Shown: positions 1 to 9,908 of the stretch, piece after piece
How the letters are laid out: each line of letters begins with the position of its first letter
How positions within the stretch are numbered: position 1 is the first letter of the stretch
Source of the DNA: Paramoeba atlantica
Lineage: Eukaryota; Discosea
Direction of reading: 5' to 3'
DNA: 64,000 nt
Assembly: GCA_977017575.1 (NCBI GenBank)
Contig: CDRNVI010000020.1
Coordinates: 310,001 to 374,000 of the forward strand
Notes under the pieces: generated by a model
Databases searched by the model: none
What the model was told of the DNA's origin: nothing
The model's input: only the letters and a program-made list of their open reading frames with translations
Program-made: the position numbers and the translations under genes

Positions 1-1158
1 GACCACCCCAACGCGATCGATGAGGTCGCGGTGGCGGGGACCAACGGGCTGCATCTCCCGGTCGGGACCGCTCGCCCGTTCGAGGACCCCGCGGTTTATG
101 CCCACGCCCTCGAGCGTCTCTGTCACCTCACCGAGCAGCGCCTCACGCATCACAGCAACGACACGGTGGCCTCCGGTGGGGTGGTCATTGACACCCCCCC
201 CGGGATGGCGCTGGAGACTGTGGGGGGGGTGGTGGATCGGCTTCGTGTCACCCACGTCGTCGTGTTGGGCGACGACAGGTTGGCGCATGAAATCGCGAGC
301 CGGGTGGGGAGCGGTCAACAAAATCGCGAGCAACAAAATCGCGAGCAACAAAATCGCGGTCAACAAAATCGCGGTCAACAAAATCGCGGTCAACAAAATC
401 GCGATCAACCCCATCGCGGTCAACCAGGGGGTGAAGAAAAGGGTGACAACAATAGGGAGGGGAGAACCGCTGCCTTTTTAAAGGTAGGTGTGGAGTGTCT
501 TCCTGTGTCGACCGGGGTGGTGGCACTTCCCTCCGGTTTCCGGGTGAGGGAGAACCTGCAACGGTGGTTCTACGGAGCCGCGTCGGTGCGGGTGAGTCCC
601 GCGACCCACACCATTCCGTTAGAACGGGTGGAGTTCTTTCGTTTACACTCGAAGAAAGGGGAAAGGAGTAAACCCCTAACCTCTGAAAAGGTATTCGGGG
701 GGGTAAAAAACATAAACGAGATGGAGAGGGGGGAGATGGCTTCGGCTGTCGAGGCTTCCCCTCTCCCTCACGCCCCGCTGCCTCGGGATTTACAACACAC
801 GGTTGTGTACCTCATGCGGGGGGCTACCGCGAGTGATGCACTCTATGGCACCGTACTCTGTACGGCCGTGGTGCTGGAGTTAAATGTCCAGTCCCTGGTG
901 CTCTCGTTGCCGTTCCTCGAGCCCTTGCCCAGGGACGCGAGCCAACGGGACGCACCGACGGAGGGAGGGGAGAGGCCGGGGAACCGGAGGGGGATGTGGG
1001 AGGCTGTTGCAGGGGCAGGGAAAACAAGACCTCAAGGGAGACGGGAAGGGTTGTACGGTGCAGCGCAAGCGTACCAAAGGGAGCAGAGTGCGGCGCCGGG
1101 AAAGATATCTAAGGTGATTGTTGTGGTGTCCAGTATAACGTGCGCGGATGTAGTGTAG
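1..1158 (+). CDS. CLP1: CLP1-like polynucleotide kinase / pre-mRNA cleavage factor subunit, C-terminal part
   Basis: The frame is open from base 1, so the gene begins outside the window and the P-loop is not seen. The visible 385 residues start with DHP, then a strand reading GGVVIDTPPG and VTHVVVLGDDRL. These correspond to the late kinase-domain strands of Clp1 (GCVINTCGW, VVVVLDQERL). Further on, LQRWFYG matches the FYG motif at the start of the Clp1 C-terminal domain, and LVLSLPFLEPLPRD matches its closing beta strand. Clp1 acts in the nuclear complex that cleaves and polyadenylates pre-mRNA, and in some lineages phosphorylates tRNA exon or siRNA 5' ends. Between the two domains lies a Gln/Asn-rich tandem repeat. 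A Gly/Arg-rich tail of about 70 residues is unlike the family. The identification rests on motif order only. Confidence 0.62.
   Translation, partial: DHPNAIDEVAVAGTNGLHLPVGTARPFEDPAVYAHALERLCHLTEQRLTHHSNDTVASGGVVIDTPPGMALETVGGVVDRLRVTHVVVLGDDRLAHEIASRVGSGQQNREQQNREQQNRGQQNRGQQNRGQQNRDQPHRGQPGGEEKGDNNREGRTAAFLKVGVECLPVSTGVVALPSGFRVRENLQRWFYGAASVRVSPATHTIPLERVEFFRLHSKKGERSKPLTSEKVFGGVKNINEMERGEMASAVEASPLPHAPLPRDLQHTVVYLMRGATASDALYGTVLCTAVVLELNVQSLVLSLPFLEPLPRDASQRDAPTEGGERPGNRRGMWEAVAGAGKTRPQGRREGLYGAAQAYQREQSAAPGKISKVIVVVSSITCADVV
316..420 (+). repeat. 15-bp coding minisatellite inside the CLP1-like gene
   Basis: Seven head-to-tail copies of a 15-bp unit (CAACAAAATCGCGGT, with GCGAG and CCCC variants) encode QQNRG/E pentapeptides. 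The unit is a multiple of three, so copy changes keep the frame. It falls in the loop between the kinase-like core and the C-terminal domain, a plausible place for a tolerated disordered linker. Confidence 0.9.
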
Positions 1159-1426
1159 GGGAAGGGGTGAGTGGGGTATAGGGAATCGTGGAACGCATTC
1201 ATATTAGTTGTAGGCATTGAACTGGCATCTTGTTTGTATTCTACGTTTTGTGATTTCTTTTTATGGTTTATCTGATGGAACCCCTTCCTCTCAGGGCGCT
1301 ATTAGTGCCATTTTGTCGAAACCCGCGGCATTACATGTATGTAATCGTACAGTACAGTGTAAATTCATAACGTTTATATTTCATAATTATAGTTATTCAT
1401 GAAAGGGTGAATTCAACGTTTTTTGG

Positions 1427-2415
1427 ATGATCTTTTTCCTCTTTGTCGTCCGCTTTCTTGGAGTACGCGCACCTGATACCACTAGCCCTCCTCTAAAACG
1501 GAAACGGTTGGACCAATTCACGACTCATACAGCCTCTGAAAGCTCTGATGAGGATCAATTGAAACGTTTTGTGGAGCATACTCATACACACACTTGTCTA
1601 GCTTTGATATGGAAAAATGAGTCTATTCGCGTGTGTTCTTGGAATGGGGTACGTTGCAACAAAGACTTTGAAATTATCGGGTTATGCCCTCACACACGGT
1701 GATTTTTGAAGCCGATGTCAATATGGATCAATATCGTTGTATCGGGCATATTCCCTCAGAGGAATTGGTCGATCCTCTCCAAAACTTCTCCATTTGGGGT
1801 CATATGCACACAGAAACTTTCGATTTTACTGTACTTCCTCCCAACTTAGAACGTTTGGTCATTGGTAAAAATTGGTTTGAAGGAATCGCAGATCTTTCTA
1901 AACTTCCAAACACATTGCGAGAACTTAATACTGCGCAGAATCGCTTTATCGGAGAAGTTGATTTATGTCACCTCCCTCCTCTACAAAAACTCGATTTGGC
2001 ATACAACTTGTTTCAAGGTCCTCTCTGTCTTACAGAGCTTCCAGAAACTTTGGAAGACTTGGCGCTCAATCATAATCTATTTGAAAGCGAGATAAGTCTG
2101 ACTCGTCTTCCAACCGCCCTGAAAGTTCTTTATCTCAGAAACAACAAGTTGCGTGGGCTTGAAGGCGAGATAAATCTTACTCATCTTCCAACCGGGTTGA
2201 AAGTCCTTGACCTCACGAACAGCACATTAAGTGGAATCGTAGATCTATGTCACCTACCTGGCGGTCCACGGCAGTTTAAGTTATACCTGAAAGAGAACGA
2301 TTTTACTTCAGTGGTGTATCCCAAGCCTGTTCTGCCAGTCAAATGGATTGAGTCCTCCGTTCCTCGAATCTCCAAGCGGACGTACGAGAAGTTACGCAAA
2401 GAGGAGAAAAACTAG
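1427..2415 (+). pseudogene. LRR-family gene A, cap and repeats in different frames
   Basis: The region 1427-1702 carries the family cap: a basic PPLKRKR stretch and a CSWNGVRC motif. The repeats continue in another frame from about 1684 to the stop at 2413, with units of the form LPxxLxxLxLxxNxFxG. The two halves are out of frame near 1660-1700, so the copy is either frameshifted or mis-assembled there. The downstream frame alone could be translated from the ATG at 1684, but it lacks the cap seen in all intact relatives. Codon use is AT-rich like most of the family. Confidence 0.6.
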
Positions 2416-2856
2416 GGAGTTGCAATTTTTTTCTACGCGTACATTACGAGCATGAAAAAAATTCATTCTACCCCCGCTACCTGCAGGATAGTATTTTTAC
2501 TGACACTAAGTTTTTTTTGATTTGATCAAAGAAGAAAAAATGTTTTTCTCGGTTCCACACAACATTTTCATAAGTATTCTTCTACGGTATCTTTCAACAC
2601 TCAGCCACTTCCTGTCTTGCACTGGTTGGCACAGGTTGGCCCTGGATTGCACTAGCAGTCCTCAAACTGCCTGTTTGGAAAGGAAGACGAAAATTAAGAA
2701 AACTTTAATTAAGGAAATAATTTTGTGTCACAAAGAAATTTTCCTTAATTTAACTATTCTTGAATTTCCGTTTCTACGGTATGTAAAGTAATGTGAATAT
2801 TCAGAGTATTTTAAAGATGGGGTACGCATATTGTTTTCGTTTGAAGCATAAGTTTC
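2416..2856. other. Intergenic, no gene recognised
   Basis: This AT-rich spacer lies between two LRR genes. It has T-runs near 2450-2520 that could serve as a splice or polyadenylation region for the next gene. No conserved protein, RNA or repeat is visible. Confidence 0.5.
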
Positions 2857-3546
2857 ATGGTTGCGCTGTACAAGGGCGTCTTTATTTCTTTATCCGCTCT
2901 GTGCCATGATCGTGATGCTCCATCCCGATTAGGAAAGCTTCGGGGAGTTGCTCTGTCCCAAGAAATTGAACTGTCTCGATTTATAAGAAATATTGAAAAC
3001 CCGGATCCTTCATGGGACGCCAGTAAACCTATTCATGAATGGATCGAAGTGAAAATCAATTCCGAGGGGAAGGCAATAAAACTTAATTGGGGTAGTAGAT
3101 CTTTACGAGGAACTTTGTTATGGGAATTTATTCCTAGCAGTATGGTGGTTGTTTATCTGACGAACAATGACATTATTGGGGGCGTCAATCTTCGAGACCT
3201 TCCTTGCTCAATGGAATGGTTGACTGTACGAGCCAATAAGATGACTGGTGAAGTAAATCTCCCAGACTTGCCACAGACTTTTACTCACCTACAACTTGCC
3301 CACAACAAATTTTCAGGTACGTTAGACATGACGGTACTTCCCCCTCAAATGAGTTGCGTCGATGTAGAAGCTAATAATTTTACCCGACTTCTGTTTGGAC
3401 TACTTCCCTTGACAATGGATTCTATTCTCTTTACCGATAATCGCGAGCTTGAAGGCGTAATTGATGTAGCGCAGTGGGGAAGACTGCGTTACAGATCTGT
3501 AGCAGGGACACGAATAAGACTTTGGGCGCCTACCCCTCCTTATTAG
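2857..3546 (+). CDS. LRR-family protein B
   Basis: This intact 229-residue protein has the family layout. The cap (GKLRGVALSQEIELSRFI, then NIENPDPSW) is followed by five to six repeats of about 23 residues. The usual CxWxGVxC part of the cap is degenerate here (HEWIEVKI), with both cysteines lost, so the cap probably lacks its disulfide-like pair. No transmembrane segment or convincing signal peptide is visible. LRR solenoids bind proteins, but the partner is unknown. It lies 441 bp behind LRR A on the same strand. Confidence 0.75.
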   Translation: MVALYKGVFISLSALCHDRDAPSRLGKLRGVALSQEIELSRFIRNIENPDPSWDASKPIHEWIEVKINSEGKAIKLNWGSRSLRGTLLWEFIPSSMVVVYLTNNDIIGGVNLRDLPCSMEWLTVRANKMTGEVNLPDLPQTFTHLQLAHNKFSGTLDMTVLPPQMSCVDVEANNFTRLLFGLLPLTMDSILFTDNRELEGVIDVAQWGRLRYRSVAGTRIRLWAPTPPY

Positions 3547-3989
3547 CGTTGTTTCTGGTGAGGAATTGACTCTTGTTATAATATTAGCGTTGCTATTAAC
3601 TGAAACCGGGACGCTCGTATAGGGAGGAGAGATTCGTACAACGAAACGTTTTCTGAACGCTTATGAGTAGTAATGTTATTTGTTGCATACGAGTTCTCGT
3701 ATGCTAACGCCCTTTGTGCGCTTGTTTTGCAAAAATATTTATTCAATTTTTATTCAATTGGTATGAACGTCAGATTGCACCAAAATTTACTTTGTGTTCC
3801 CCTTATGTTTACCTTATTAATGTTTCCGCGAACCCTGCATTTTTAGCCATTCAATATTACTTTTATGTACACTTCACGGCACTCACGACAAGAGTCAACG
3901 TCCGAAAAGCAATAAGTAGGGTACTGGGGAGTATATCTTTTTCGATAAAAAACAGTTTTTTTTTCATACCTAATACAAAACCCATTCCC
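3547..3989. other. Intergenic, upstream region of bL32m
   Basis: This AT-rich spacer lacks a recognisable gene. The frame of the next gene is open back to 3714, but those residues are F/Y/N-rich and look like translated untranslated leader. A T8 run at 3957-3964 lies just before the chosen start. Confidence 0.45.
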
Positions 3990-4550
3990 ATGTCCTGCCG
4001 TAGCCCACACGCTCTTTTGAACCACACACGTCTCACCCTCCGCAGACTGGTTCAAAAGCTCCTTCCTCCGCTCCCTACCTCCCCCCACCCTCACACCCCT
4101 CTTCCAAATACCGAACCCTCAGCACAACCTCCCCTCTACAAACACCGTCGAGTGCCCCAACCCCCTCGACCCACCCCCTCCCCTTCCCTCCTCCCCCGTC
4201 TCCCCTCTCCCTTCTCCCTGCTCCACCCCTTCCCCTTTCCCCCCTCTCCCCCTGTTGCTTCCTCCCTGCACGAGACGCCTTGTCTTGTGACCAGTGCTGC
4301 AGGTATAGAGGATGGGATGGACACAGAGGGCCGAGCCCTGACCCCGGAAGACCCGTTTCTGTGGGGCAACAAAGGGGGCACCCCTCACGGGAAGCGCTCC
4401 CCGGAACGTAAGGGGCGCCCGACCTGGGGGTGGCACTTTAAGTGGCTCCACCTGCGCCTCGCGCCGTGGTATGTCTGTCCCTTGTGTGGGGAACCGAAAC
4501 AGGCCGAGACGGTGTGTCGCAGGGAGCAGTGTAGGAAACTACGGCCGTAG
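3990..4550 (+). CDS. Probable mitochondrial large-subunit ribosomal protein bL32m
   Basis: The 186-residue product ends in a short basic segment, KWLHLRLAPWYVCPLCGEPK, then a second pair in CRREQC. This resembles the zinc-ribbon end of bL32 (CPHCGEPK...C..C). The N-terminal two thirds is a Pro/His/Leu-rich extension that could carry a mitochondrial presequence (MSCRSPHALLNHTRLTLRRL). Bacterial bL32 has about 57 residues and mitochondrial versions carry extensions. I chose the start at 3990 because residues encoded before it look like leader sequence. The gene is C-rich up to about 4265 and G-rich afterwards. The assignment is moderate because only the C-terminal 45 residues are informative. 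Confidence 0.5.
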   Translation: MSCRSPHALLNHTRLTLRRLVQKLLPPLPTSPHPHTPLPNTEPSAQPPLYKHRRVPQPPRPTPSPSLLPRLPSPFSLLHPFPFPPSPPVASSLHETPCLVTSAAGIEDGMDTEGRALTPEDPFLWGNKGGTPHGKRSPERKGRPTWGWHFKWLHLRLAPWYVCPLCGEPKQAETVCRREQCRKLRP

Positions 4551-4764
4551 TCCAATATATAGAAAATACTTCATACTTATTGGTATGAACATGTTTATAA
4601 ATTTAATGTACAAAATTGGGGAAATTCGTGTACATGGTGTGTAAGGAATCTTTTCTATCAACATTAGAGCATTCTTTCACACTATTCTTAAGTCATCAAA
4701 TACAATCTCTCGACTCTTTCATCACCAACACCTTGCTTTCTACCTTTGCACCCTCCACACACCC

Positions 4765-5523
4765 ATGTCCTGGTCCGGCATCACCTCCCGAATCCGAAGT
4801 CTTGGTCGTCAAACCCCCAAAACGTCTTCTTCCGGAGCATCTCCCTTTGCTACCCCCGGCCCTCTCTTCCCCAGTTACAAGCACGCCGGTCTCACCCTTG
4901 CCGCGCGACCCCGAGTTGGCTACGTCCACTCCCGGCATCAAAGCACGGTCGACGCCCCCTCAACTGTTTTAGGCCATATTAAATTTGAAATGTACGGCAC
5001 TCGCTGCCCCCGGACCGTTGAAAACTTTCAACGCATGTGTACGGGCTCTGAAGCCCTTCCGGGGATTGAGCCCCACACGGATCTGAATCGGGTCGAGACG
5101 ATTCATCGATTCGCCGAGTCCCTGGGGCCCCAGCTCCACTATAGGGGTTGTGTACTCCATCGCATCGTGCCCGGGTTTGGCGTACAAACCGGGGACGTGG
5201 TGCACTATGATGGCACCGGGGAGCGTACGCTCTATGGGGAGACGTTTGATGGGGAGCAGGAGATTCGGGAGAGTGTCTGGGGAAAGGGTCCCGGACAGCT
5301 GCTCTCCGCGAACAGCGCCCCCACAAGAGTGGGGAGTCAGTTTTTTATTACCACCGGGGAGCAGGTGGACTATGCCCACCTGTATGGCTCCTGTGTGTGT
5401 TTTGGCAGGGTGGTGGAGGGGTTGGAGGTGTTACAACGGCTGGAGAAAGTGTACGCTCTGGATCACAAGCAAAGGCCACGGGATTATGATATTTTTATTC
5501 AGGATTGTAATGTTTCGACATAG
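4765..5523 (+). CDS. Cyclophilin-type peptidyl-prolyl isomerase, divergent, possibly mitochondrial
   Basis: The protein has 252 residues. After a basic, Ser/Thr-rich leader of about 60 residues that could be a targeting sequence, the cyclophilin fold follows. It shows FEMYGTRCPRTVENF, LHRIVPGFGVQTGD (with the catalytic Arg, Phe and Gln), YGETF, and a core reading SANSAP..GSQFFITT. The usual Trp of the cyclosporin pocket and the late active-site His are not at their expected places (YAHLYGSCVCFG). Activity may persist, but drug binding would be weak. An insertion (SEALPGIEPHTDLNRVETI) lengthens the first half. Composition switches from C-rich to G-rich near 5050. Confidence 0.88.
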   Translation: MSWSGITSRIRSLGRQTPKTSSSGASPFATPGPLFPSYKHAGLTLAARPRVGYVHSRHQSTVDAPSTVLGHIKFEMYGTRCPRTVENFQRMCTGSEALPGIEPHTDLNRVETIHRFAESLGPQLHYRGCVLHRIVPGFGVQTGDVVHYDGTGERTLYGETFDGEQEIRESVWGKGPGQLLSANSAPTRVGSQFFITTGEQVDYAHLYGSCVCFGRVVEGLEVLQRLEKVYALDHKQRPRDYDIFIQDCNVST

Positions 5524-5620
5524 ATCCTATGTTGACGTGACGCTCAATTCGTAAAAGTCGTACTCTACGTACGGTCACAGCTTTTATTACGCTAATTTGG
5601 TTACCCCTTTTAGTTATCTA

Positions 5621-6011
5621 CAGTGGTGGGCAACGATATGTACCCCCCCTACAGGTCTTGTATTTTGGCCGATTTTGGAAATATTTTGCATACCACCGTT
5701 TTTCGACCCAATCGTTCCGAATCCGAGGTCCTTTTCACTCGTTGAAAGCTGGTTCACATTAAAACCTCAAAAAAATGTGCGAAAAACCATGATTTTTGCA
5801 GAACACCCCTATCTTGCGTCATTTTTCGCGCTTCTTCGCTTTTACACGACGGACCTATCTCGTCCCGCATGTCTTACTGCACAACACGTACGTTGTGAGA
5901 TGTGTACAGCTTTTGTCACCTATTAGAAGCGCTATCATTATCGATAAATATTTCCAAAATCAATCAAAATACAAGACCTGTAGGGGGGGTACATATCGTT
6001 GCCCACCACTG
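5621..6011. mobile_element. 391-bp mariner-type MITE (family D)
   Basis: The element begins CAGTGGTGGGCAACGATATG and ends with its inverse, with near-perfect terminal inverted repeats of about 47 bp. It is flanked by TA on both sides, the target duplication of Tc1/mariner elements. The repeats contain a run of seven C followed by TACAGGTCTTGTATTTTG. About 100 bp of its left end matches, in inverse orientation, the right flank of the mariner transposase remnant near 41.4-41.58 kb, which is its likely autonomous relative. No transposase is encoded. Confidence 0.9.
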
Positions 6012-6110
6012 TATGATCCAATAGAATGTTTTTGACGAATGAAATTTACCAGTAAATCAATAAGAAGTGCTATTTTTCTTCATATCAACCTTACAACTCG
6101 CATCACCACT

Positions 6111-6698
6111 ATGTGCGACGAGGCATTACCACGATCCCGAGCAGCAAAAGTCCGTGGAGCATCCTTACCCCCGGAATATTATTTAGTTCAGCTGGTACGA
6201 CATGTAGAAAACCCTCACAACTCATGGAGTTCCGATACGATTGCGCATAAATGGAATGGAGTGAGGTGCGCAAATTTTACCAGTGAAAATGTTGTAGAAA
6301 TTTATTGGAGTGGTTTTCAACTTCGCGGCGTATTACAGTGGGAATTTCTTCCACGAACATTAAGAACACTAATTCTATGGACCAATGAATTTTCTGGCTC
6401 AGTGGAATGGCAACACTTACCTCGGAATCTTGAAGTGTTACGTCTTTCTGAAAACTTGTTTACTGGGCCAATAGAGCTACACCACTTTCCTCAAACTCTC
6501 AAGTTTGTATCCTTATCGAAGAATAATTTTACTGGAAATATAGACTTTACGTTCATGCCCCCTGGTATGTTGCAATTTTACGTAACTCAGAATTTTAACC
6601 TTGGTGGGACAGTACGCCCATGTTACCTTCCGATTTCGTACTCAGTGACTCCCAGAAACTGGGACTGGAGTGATACTCAAATCATTACATTAGGTTGA
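6111..6698 (+). CDS. LRR-family protein C
   Basis: The 195-residue protein starts MCDEALPRSRAAKVRGASLP, a clean example of the family cap. It continues with HVENPHNSW and WNGVRC, then about five LRR units ending in a family-typical GT..C.LP tail. The frame is open back to 6039, but I chose the ATG at 6111 because cap-bearing relatives begin shortly before the AAKVRG motif. The gene starts 100 bp after the right end of the family D MITE. No membrane segment is visible. Confidence 0.8.
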   Translation: MCDEALPRSRAAKVRGASLPPEYYLVQLVRHVENPHNSWSSDTIAHKWNGVRCANFTSENVVEIYWSGFQLRGVLQWEFLPRTLRTLILWTNEFSGSVEWQHLPRNLEVLRLSENLFTGPIELHHFPQTLKFVSLSKNNFTGNIDFTFMPPGMLQFYVTQNFNLGGTVRPCYLPISYSVTPRNWDWSDTQIITLG

Positions 6699-7077
6699 AA
6701 GTCTAAAATAATCATTCGCAAATATGGCTATTTCGCCGCAAGACACATTATTCCATGTTACAATGATGTAGATATTATCTAATACTGTTTTTACTATCAT
6801 TTTCCTGAGCTTTCTTTACTATAAAGTTTTCTATATCACAGTTAGAAAACGTTTTAAAGTAAAATGTCATTTTAGTCTTCTCGTGAGTACTCATCTACCT
6901 GAAAATACATGTATCTGTGTGCATATAAAACATTAAAACAAATGTCAAAGCTCTTTCGTATACAATACGGTGGCCTTCTGAATTTCCTCATGCGTTCTTT
7001 TATAACGTTTCATATGTGTCATCATAAATTTAATAGGATCAACGAACACTTTCTCTTGTTAGTTTACTTTTCTTGAC
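6699..7077. other. Intergenic, no gene recognised
   Basis: The spacer is AT-rich and shows no coding frame, RNA gene or repeat that I can support. Confidence 0.5.
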
Positions 7078-7128
7078 ATGAGAAGGGTGGATATGAGAAG
7101 GGTGGATATGAGAAGGGTGGATATGAGA
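7078..7128. repeat. 15-bp tandem repeat
   Basis: Three exact copies plus a partial fourth of ATGAGAAGGGTGGAT lie in tandem directly before a four-box element. Confidence 0.9.
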
Positions 7129-7140
7129 ATCGAATTAAGG

Positions 7141-7235
7141 TACCGTTAGTACCCCCGACTTTGCGCAAACGACTTTGCACGACGAAAACAGGAAAAATCA
7201 GGTTTTTGTGCAAAGTCAGGGGGTGTGCAAAGTCA
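7141..7235. repeat. Four-box element E1 (TACCGTTA family)
   Basis: The element opens TACCGTTAGTACCCCC and carries the box GACTTTGC twice on its left side. On the right are two inverse boxes, GCAAAGTC, with GGGGG between them. Opposed boxes could fold into alternative hairpins. A close relative is at 8890-8982 in inverse orientation, and looser relatives lie at 30393 and 62284. Confidence 0.7.
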
Positions 7236-7624
7236 TGAAGGTGGGTTGAGGGGGTAAAAAGGAAGGGGTGAAAAGGGGTGAGATCTTCCGCGCATAAATG
7301 TTTCCTCGCATATTCTTCGTCGGTCATTGATGTAGTAGGAAAGAAAATACGAAAATACGGAACGTGTATACGAATAAATACAAATGCATAATGCGCAATA
7401 ATGAAGTAAACCGTTGCTGTGGACTCAAAAAGAAACTGTTATTGTTCTACACTAAGAAAAAAACCAGAGGAAAATATCTCAGATACAAAGAAAAACTACA
7501 AGACGGAGCTCTGGACGTACGAATATTAACAAACAAAAAAATATTAACGAACAAAAATCGAAGGTTAATCAAAATAGTATTACAGAATTAAACAATATTA
7601 CAAAAAATAAACATTCAATATTTA
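7236..7624. other. Intergenic between E1 and family A copy 1
   Basis: AT-rich sequence with short chance frames. Nothing is recognised. Confidence 0.4.
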
Positions 7625-8503
7625 TTGTTTTCAACTTAGAAGTCACTCGTGCTGCGCGCTTCGCGTTGAAAACTACCGCCGCGTTTAACGAAGAGCCTAA
7701 AAAAGAAAATTTGGCCTGGAAAACGGAAAGATTATAGCCAAAAATAGCCGAATTTCGGGTAAAAATGGGGTGATTTTCGCGTATTTTTGCTCTCAGAGCA
7801 CTAAATCCGACATTTGCGCGTGGGAAATCACTCGTAGGCATGAATGAAAGCCTACCGAACGTATTGGGTAGAGAATGCGACTCCAACCATACCATTCTTT
7901 CGACACAAAAATGTCCCTTTAGGTCCGAAAAATACTTTTTCACCTTTTTTAGTCAAAAATGGGTCATTTTGAGGGGCGCACCACGGTTCGAAGAAGTGAT
8001 ACCTTGCGAAAACAACTGCGGGGAAAGCTAGTGTAGGTCCCAAACTATCACAATACAATAGGGGAAACGATTTTGGAAAAATATTTTTTTTGTCATTTTT
8101 TTCGCCAAGTTGAAATTTTTTTCAAAACTTTTTTCCGAAAAAATCCGAACTTGGCGGACCGGTCCTGCGGATACGCGGGGGGGTCACCCCCGGGTAGGGG
8201 GGTGGAAAATGCGCGCCAAGACCCCGGCTACCCTTTCCGCGGTTTTTTTTCGAAAACTAATTTTTTCGAAAAAATTTGCTCGACCATGCCCCCCCCTGGA
8301 CCCACCCCTGGACCCCCCCATGGACCCCCCCCCATGGACCCCCCATTTTTTTCAAATTTTTTTTTCAGTTTTGGTCCACCGGAGCCCCCTTTTATATTTT
8401 TTTCTTCTATTATATTACTGTGTTCCCCTTTATATTTTCACTGTTTTTGTTCACTTTTTTTTCAATAATCGAGTGTAGAGCGGTAGTTTTACAACCACCG
8501 CAA
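7625..8503 (+). mobile_element. Family A element, copy 1
   Basis: This non-coding element of about 880 bp begins inside the palindromic end module (GCGCGCTTCGCG, then GTTTAACGAAGAGCC). It ends in the hairpin module GCGGTAGTTTTACAACC followed by ACCGCAA. In between lie a C-run motif (GGACCCCCC repeated), CCGGAGCCCCC and the T-rich stretch TATATTTTTTTCTTC. At least four near-full copies and several fragments share this order in the window. No ORF is conserved among copies. Confidence 0.75.
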
Positions 8504-8889
8504 AATTATTATAACAGTGGCGTCCAAGTTTCTGATACGTCCTTACGAGAAATAATATCACTGGTACGCTTAAAAAGCGTACGATACATGTTGTTGACGA
8601 CATGAAGTGCAGACCCATTATCACCAATTCGTTGTTGTGGACAATGAATGTGGGCAATGCTGTATCCAGTACCAACAAAGTTAACTCGGCTTAGACAATC
8701 TTTCAGTTGATTTAAAATAGTAGAAGTTGCGATCGGGGCATACGCTTCCATACTATTGTAGACATTCATAACATTGTTGAAAATGACAGAAACTAAACAA
8801 TGCAATTTACATTTGTACGACTGGTTAAATTTTTACATGTCCTTTACAAAAAAAAGAAATTTAAGTTTTCAGCATTTTTCGAAATTTTG

Positions 8890-8982
8890 ATACCCCCGTG
8901 ACTTTGCACATCAAGAAATTTTCAAAAACAGAAAAATATGCAAAGTCAGGGGGAATGCAAAGTCAGGGGATACTAACGGTAT
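8890..8982. repeat. Four-box element E2 (inverse orientation)
   Basis: Read on the - strand, the element opens ATACCGTTAGTATCCCC and carries TGACTTTGC twice, each after a C-run. It ends with GCAAAGTCACGGGGG. It matches E1 in opening, boxes and spacing of the C-runs. It ends 13 bp before the start of LRR gene D. Confidence 0.7.
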
Positions 8983-8994
8983 TTCATTTGTAAG

Positions 8995-9609
8995 ATGGGT
9001 TTTATCTACAATAAAATGTATGAGTGTCATTGTTCAGAGGTGGGAAGTTTGAGCTCCGTTTCGGCAGGGCGAATTCGTGGATCCATATTACCAGTAGAAT
9101 ACGAATTCTCTCAGTTTATAGACAACATTTCAAATCCCCCATATTCTTGGAGCACGCAAACCCCGGGATGTTCGTGGTTTGGCGTAGTGTGCTTTCAAAA
9201 TCGAGTAGAAAGACTTCAGTGGGCGGGACTCAGATTGAAAGGGAACCTTTTATGGCGATTTCTTCCGCCATCTCTTACTATAATTGATTTGGGAAGATAC
9301 GTTCGCTTGGACAACGAGCTTTCTGGGGAGCTTGAATTTAACTATTTTCCATCTGTATTAGAATATGCCTATCTTGACCATAATAAGTTTTCTGGTTCTC
9401 TTGATCTGGGGCACTTGCCACAATCTTTGTTGTACCTTACGGTCGCATACAACGCATTTCAAGGTGAAGTGGAATTTGGCGTATTGCCTCCCAATATTGA
9501 GCGACTTTACTTACAAGGTAATGATATATCAGGAATGATCCGTGCAGACGATCTGCCTGCTTCATTGATAACGATTAGCCTTCAAATGACACGCATTCAG
9601 ATGACATGA
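8995..9609 (+). CDS. LRR-family protein D
   Basis: The intact 204-residue protein has the cap SAGRIRGSILPVEYEFSQFI, then NISNPPYSW and CSWFGVVC. It has five to six LRR units such as LPQSLLYLTVAYNAFQG and ends in the short family tail. An in-frame Met at residue 8 is an alternative start. The gene sits immediately behind four-box element E2. Confidence 0.8.
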   Translation: MGFIYNKMYECHCSEVGSLSSVSAGRIRGSILPVEYEFSQFIDNISNPPYSWSTQTPGCSWFGVVCFQNRVERLQWAGLRLKGNLLWRFLPPSLTIIDLGRYVRLDNELSGELEFNYFPSVLEYAYLDHNKFSGSLDLGHLPQSLLYLTVAYNAFQGEVEFGVLPPNIERLYLQGNDISGMIRADDLPASLITISLQMTRIQMT

Positions 9610-9837
9610 CACGGTTATAAACCTAGAGTTTAAGCCAAAAATATGGCCAAAAATTACTACTATTCCCTTCTTCCCTGCTATTCAATAAGAGTCGATTGCA
9701 GCAGTATAAACAAAACAACATTTAGTATTATTATTGTGACCCTCACATAGTACCGCGGGGTACTATGTGGGGTACTATGCCCCCCACTCATAGGGCTGTT
9801 TTTCCGGATTTGTTTAACCCGGGGTGGAGGCACAATA

Positions 9838-9908
9838 ACATGTTCCTCTTTTTTTTATTCACTTTTTTTTCAATAAACGAGGGTAGAGCGGTAGTTATAC
9901 AACCACCG
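9838..9908 (+). mobile_element. Family A element, solo right end
   Basis: Only the terminal module is present: the T-rich stretch, CAATAAACGAGGGTAGAGCG and the terminal hairpin (GTAGTTATACAACCACCG). The rest is missing. Upstream, 9750-9790 holds a small unrelated hairpin built from GGTACTATG. Confidence 0.75.

Noticed and set aside
1684-2415. Calling LRR gene A intact from the ATG at 1684
   Set aside because: The family cap lies immediately upstream in another frame, so the gene is more likely broken or mis-sequenced than genuinely capless.
8509-8805. 98-codon - frame with CPQQRIGDNGSALHVVNN, recalling the Ulp1-type cysteine peptidase motif
   Set aside because: The catalytic Cys would be Asn and only one motif is visible, so resemblance may be chance; a transposon-borne peptidase relic remains possible.
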